Shown piece after piece: positions 61,001 to 64,000 of a stretch of DNA of 64,000 nucleotides. The notes beneath the pieces are model-generated. The model was not told the origin of the DNA, made no database searches, and saw nothing but the letters and a program-made list of their open reading frames with translations. This DNA comes from Toxoplasma gondii ME49 (taxonomy: Eukaryota > Apicomplexa > Conoidasida > Eucoccidiorida > Sarcocystidae), in contig NC_031480.1 of the NCBI RefSeq assembly GCF_000006565.2, forward strand, positions 2,237,975-2,301,974. Direction: 5' to 3'. Position numbers and translations under genes: made by a program. Within the stretch, counting starts at the first letter, position 1. Each line of letters begins with the position of its first letter.

Positions 61001-62279
61001 AGAGTTGAGTTTCGTACCGGAAAGGACTACCGTTTTCGAGCAACCAGAAGAATATCTGGACACTCCCATCTACTCCGCCGCAGTTGCCAGCCGCCAACTG
61101 TTGTGAGGTGCTGCGTCCACGAATGGTCAAGCCCATTTGTCCCCAAACACATCTTTTCTTTATTTTCAGTGCACTCGCAGCCGATTGAGGGTTTGGAATA
61201 TGCCTATTGGACAGTACTTTTCTGTCGAGGTGCTTCACTTGATGATGGCGTGACCGGCAGCGGCTGCCGCGTCCGTGGACGACGCAGCTGTCCCACGACT
61301 GCAACACCGAATAGGGGGCCCGTGGGAACGCCCCGTTTCAGACCGAGCAACAAAATGCTGTACTTCTTTACTTAATCCCTCGTAAGCTGTCTGTGCTGGC
61401 AATAATCCCTCAAGTTTCTCGCAACGGAACCCTACCGGTATTGGCAGCAGGAAAGTGTCTAGCCACAATCGGCGAGGGGAGCGCAGACAGCGCACACGCC
61501 GATCACGTCGAGAGATTCAGGGTTGTGAAGAGGGGAACGGCATCGCAGTAGATGTCGAGAGCGGCTCCGCCCCGAAGCCGGTACACATTACGATGTAGAC
61601 ATGTTTTTTGTCGTGGTTCACCATACATTTCCTTCCACCTCACTGGCGGAACTGCGCCGCACTGCGCTTCTATACGGAGTGTTTCGATACAGCCGACTGC
61701 CGGCCACCGTGACATTTCGAGAAGCTGTCCTTCACCTGGGTTTCCATGTCTCGACACAGAACCCCCCGAGAGTGAGCACAAAGCGTGGCCGCGTCTGCCA
61801 CCACGTATCCACACCTGGCAGCGTGCTCCAACACAGTCGCTCTTGAGAGTTGTAACGGTCTTCCAAACAGGGCATAGCTTGCTCTTCTCGTGATCCTTAC
61901 GTTCTGTCACACCCGTCGGCAAGCTATGTGTCCTCGTACACGCAACACGGTAATTTGTTCGCCCCATGTTTTGTCGTGCTCACGAATGACTGGAGACTCG
62001 AGTCTTACTTTGCCTTACCAAGAACTTCGCCGGGTATACGTTTTGCCGTCTGGTAGCTTCGCCAGTCCCTATGCTTCCAACCCAAAAAGCGTTCTGCGTT
62101 TATTGGAGGGACTGTCGCAGTGTTTTTTTTCAACTATTACTAAAGTTTCTGAGTTGGCATCAAATCGTTCTCGTTGCAAGATCCAACTAGAGACCCCCGA
62201 AGCAGGCACATGTGTCATGGCTGTAAGATCCCATCCAAGAACTGCCGTTGTCCGGAGGAAACGTAAGGAGCTGGTAATT
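58011..62279. other. Divergent intergenic region, no supported gene
   Basis: This is 4.3 kb between the 146-residue gene (minus) and the MIC8-like gene (plus). Frames of 60-180 codons occur on both strands (for example 60559-60951 plus, 60786-61307 and 61503-61967 minus), but they overlap each other, have no domain-like pattern and offer no matching exons. It should hold the promoter and any 5' untranslated exon of the MIC8-like gene. Confidence 0.45.
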
Positions 62280-63626
62280 ATGGATCGGCACCGCAGCGGC
62301 TGGCGGATCGGATATTACTATGCCCTTCTAGGGTGCCTTCTAGGGTCTTTGTACCTTCCGCAAGCATTCGCTCCGCTTGCTTCGGCACTCTCTGTTATGC
62401 CTTTGGAGCTGTCACTTCGCTCATTAGAGCCTAGAGATAACGGGACAACATCGGCGCTATCAAATCAAAACAGCGAAACAGATGTCAAATCTGGCGCAGG
62501 CCACGATGGTTCGGAAGTAGCAGTTAATACGGAGGCTGATGCGGCACCGAGCACCTCACAGGGTACACTGGTGAATTCGAGTGCATCAGCGATAGAATCG
62601 GAACAGGCTTCTTCCGTTCACCCTAATCCTCTGCTATGCAAATTCGTCAATCTCGGGGAAACTTGCGGACCCGGTGATGGGTCGGGAGTTTCACTATACT
62701 GTCTCCCGGGTCAGTGTTGCGTGAATAGCCCTGACAGCTTGACTCCTATTTGCTCAACAGATTGCAACTCACGGGAAAAGCCGCTGGTCGTGTTCAATAT
62801 CCCAAGCTGTACCTGTCGTGATCAACACTACTACTGTGACGTACATGCATCGTGTATTGACAATCCTACGGCCGGTAGCGGGGCTTACTGTCGGTGTGCG
62901 AAAGGATTCCAAGGCGATGGACTAACATGCGCATCGACTTACTGTGACGGAGAAAATCCGTGCGGCCACGGGGACTGTGTTCCGGATAAAGAAACGACTG
63001 TTGGCTACACGTGCAACTGCAATACCGGCTACCTCCTGATTACTTCTCCGGCGCCAAAGTGTGACAAATGCGAAGGGCAACCGTGTGGGCCCGACACAGC
63101 TGTGAAAGAATGCCGCCCTGGTTTGAATGGCTCCTACACATGCTTATGCCAAGACGGCTACAGCCTGTCCGAAGTTAATGGACGCAAGCTGTGCCACAAA
63201 TTCTCGTCAAGATGTTCTGCTTCGCCCTGTGGAGCAGACGAGGCTGCACAAGCCTGCAGAGATACTGGGGAATCGTACGAGTGTCTCTGCAATCTTGGCT
63301 ACAAGCTCATTAAGGAGAACAACTCGCCGAAGTGTGTCGAGCACAACGTATGCGACGCTGATCCTTGTGGGCCAGCTCATTTGGTCAAGGAATGTAGGCC
63401 AACGGACTCTGGGTATTCGTGTGTCTGCGTAGACGACGCTGTGCTTGTCGGGACAATGCACCAGCCATTCTGCGTTAACAGAAACCCTGTGCCGTGGTTA
63501 ATCGCCATGGGCTCAGTACTGGGGATTATCGTTCTTGCCCTTGTAGGTGTGTACTTGTCTCGCGAATGGCAGCGTAGGTTTGTACTGGAAACAGAAGGGA
63601 TAAACCAAGAACAACTTGAACGTTGA
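62280..63626 (+). CDS. MIC8-like microneme protein (CBL + five EGF, type I membrane)
   Basis: A secreted adhesin or escorter of the microneme type; such proteins chaperone soluble partners and act at the parasite surface in host-cell invasion. From the ATG at 62280 the single open exon gives 448 residues: a signal peptide (about 1-38, hydrophobic GYYYALLGCLLGSLYL), a Ser/Glu-rich spacer, and a Cys-rich chitin-binding-like domain (about 120-162, CGPGDG, CLPGQCC). Five EGF domains follow (about 177-217, 222-261, 264-305, 312-352, 358-398), then a membrane segment (405-426) beginning WLIAMGSVLG and a 22-residue tail. The CBL-then-EGF order is that of Toxoplasma MIC8 and its relatives; MIC8 itself has about ten EGF domains, so this is a shorter relative (MIC8.2- or MIC7/9-like). 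The frame is open upstream to 61890, with an alternative ATG at 62217, but the signal peptide favours 62280. Confidence 0.85.
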   Translation: MDRHRSGWRIGYYYALLGCLLGSLYLPQAFAPLASALSVMPLELSLRSLEPRDNGTTSALSNQNSETDVKSGAGHDGSEVAVNTEADAAPSTSQGTLVNSSASAIESEQASSVHPNPLLCKFVNLGETCGPGDGSGVSLYCLPGQCCVNSPDSLTPICSTDCNSREKPLVVFNIPSCTCRDQHYYCDVHASCIDNPTAGSGAYCRCAKGFQGDGLTCASTYCDGENPCGHGDCVPDKETTVGYTCNCNTGYLLITSPAPKCDKCEGQPCGPDTAVKECRPGLNGSYTCLCQDGYSLSEVNGRKLCHKFSSRCSASPCGADEAAQACRDTGESYECLCNLGYKLIKENNSPKCVEHNVCDADPCGPAHLVKECRPTDSGYSCVCVDDAVLVGTMHQPFCVNRNPVPWLIAMGSVLGIIVLALVGVYLSREWQRRFVLETEGINQEQLER

Positions 63627-64000
63627 AAATTGGTCAGGTGATCATCCTACTGAGACTCTGACTGTTTCTTCCTCACGCGCTTTTGGTGGGAATTGAGTAT
63701 CTGACAGCTGAGGGTACACATCTTTTTTAGTTGTCCGCAGTTTGCGCCGGATTCTCCCTGGAGGATACTAGAAAAGGGACGGAGCAGCTCGAGGCCACAA
63801 AGTAGGTCGAAGTAAAAGGGAGCAGGGTCCAGGACAGCCTGCTCGATGCTTCAATTCAACCAAAGAGTGAGGATGCACTTCGACCGGGGTCCCAGAGGCA
63901 TGCACGGACTAGGTAGTGACGCTGTCTACCGTGCTTTTTTGTGTCGAAGGCGACACTGAATCGTCTTCGCATAGGCGCAGAACCCATCCATGGAAGGGAC
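63627..64000. other. 3' flank of the MIC8-like gene
   Basis: No open frame or motif recognised up to the window edge. Confidence 0.5.

Noticed and set aside
60786..61307. 173-codon minus-strand frame upstream of the MIC8-like gene
   Set aside because: No domain, overlaps an equally long + strand frame, and no matching splice sites or paralogue.
61890..62279. N-terminal extension of the MIC8-like protein
   Set aside because: The frame is open, but starting at 62280 places the hydrophobic stretch as a normal signal peptide; the upstream residues are not protein-like and the codon at 61890 is not an ATG.

Overview
The window is nuclear DNA of a tissue-cyst-forming coccidian (Apicomplexa, Toxoplasma/Hammondia/Neospora/Besnoitia group). 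The evidence is a microneme-type protein with EGF repeats and a rhomboid-style membrane segment, short phase-consistent exons with GTAAG/CAG junctions, long single-residue-rich proteins, WGAGACG promoter heptamers and TA/GA/TG microsatellites in introns. The order eS8 - BUB3 - small gene - MIC8-like gene recalls the T. gondii chromosome XII neighbourhood of MIC8. That placement is from memory and was not checked; genus and species cannot be settled by eye.

Left part (1-19.6 kb): a compound segmental duplication. At the left edge is the 3' part of a + strand gene with ASH/Hydin-like beta-sandwich repeats. It is followed by four tandem, same-strand (minus) members of an unrecognised gene family at 5.0, 8.1, 14.3 and 17.0 kb. 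These encode a proline-rich N-terminal part, one CxxC motif and a long Arg/Glu/Leu coiled coil. Decayed pieces of the ASH gene lie between the copies. A degenerate copy of the 3' end of the neighbouring giant gene sits at 10.3-10.6 kb. Three 20-N assembly gaps fall at block edges, so the true copy number may differ.

Middle part (19.6-39.2 kb): one giant minus-strand gene. I could join eight exons in phase (16,608 coding bases, 5,535 residues). It carries a PHD-type zinc finger and is otherwise mostly low-complexity charged sequence with a few ordered-looking islands.

Right part (39.2-64 kb): ordinary single-copy genes. These are a two-exon 134-residue protein of unknown function (+), ribosomal protein eS8 (-, four exons, 205 residues), the mitotic checkpoint WD40 protein BUB3 (+, nine exons, 332 residues), a two-exon 146-residue protein with a C-terminal Cys cluster (-), and a MIC8-like type I microneme protein with a chitin-binding-like domain and five EGF domains (+, 448 residues). 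eS8 and BUB3 are divergently transcribed from a shared 1.56 kb spacer carrying an inverted pair of WGAGACG heptamers.

All exon models were built by hand from splice consensus and reading phase. eS8, BUB3 and the giant gene close perfectly in frame. The ASH gene is incomplete at both its left edge and one internal exon, and no ATG was found for the four tandem family genes.
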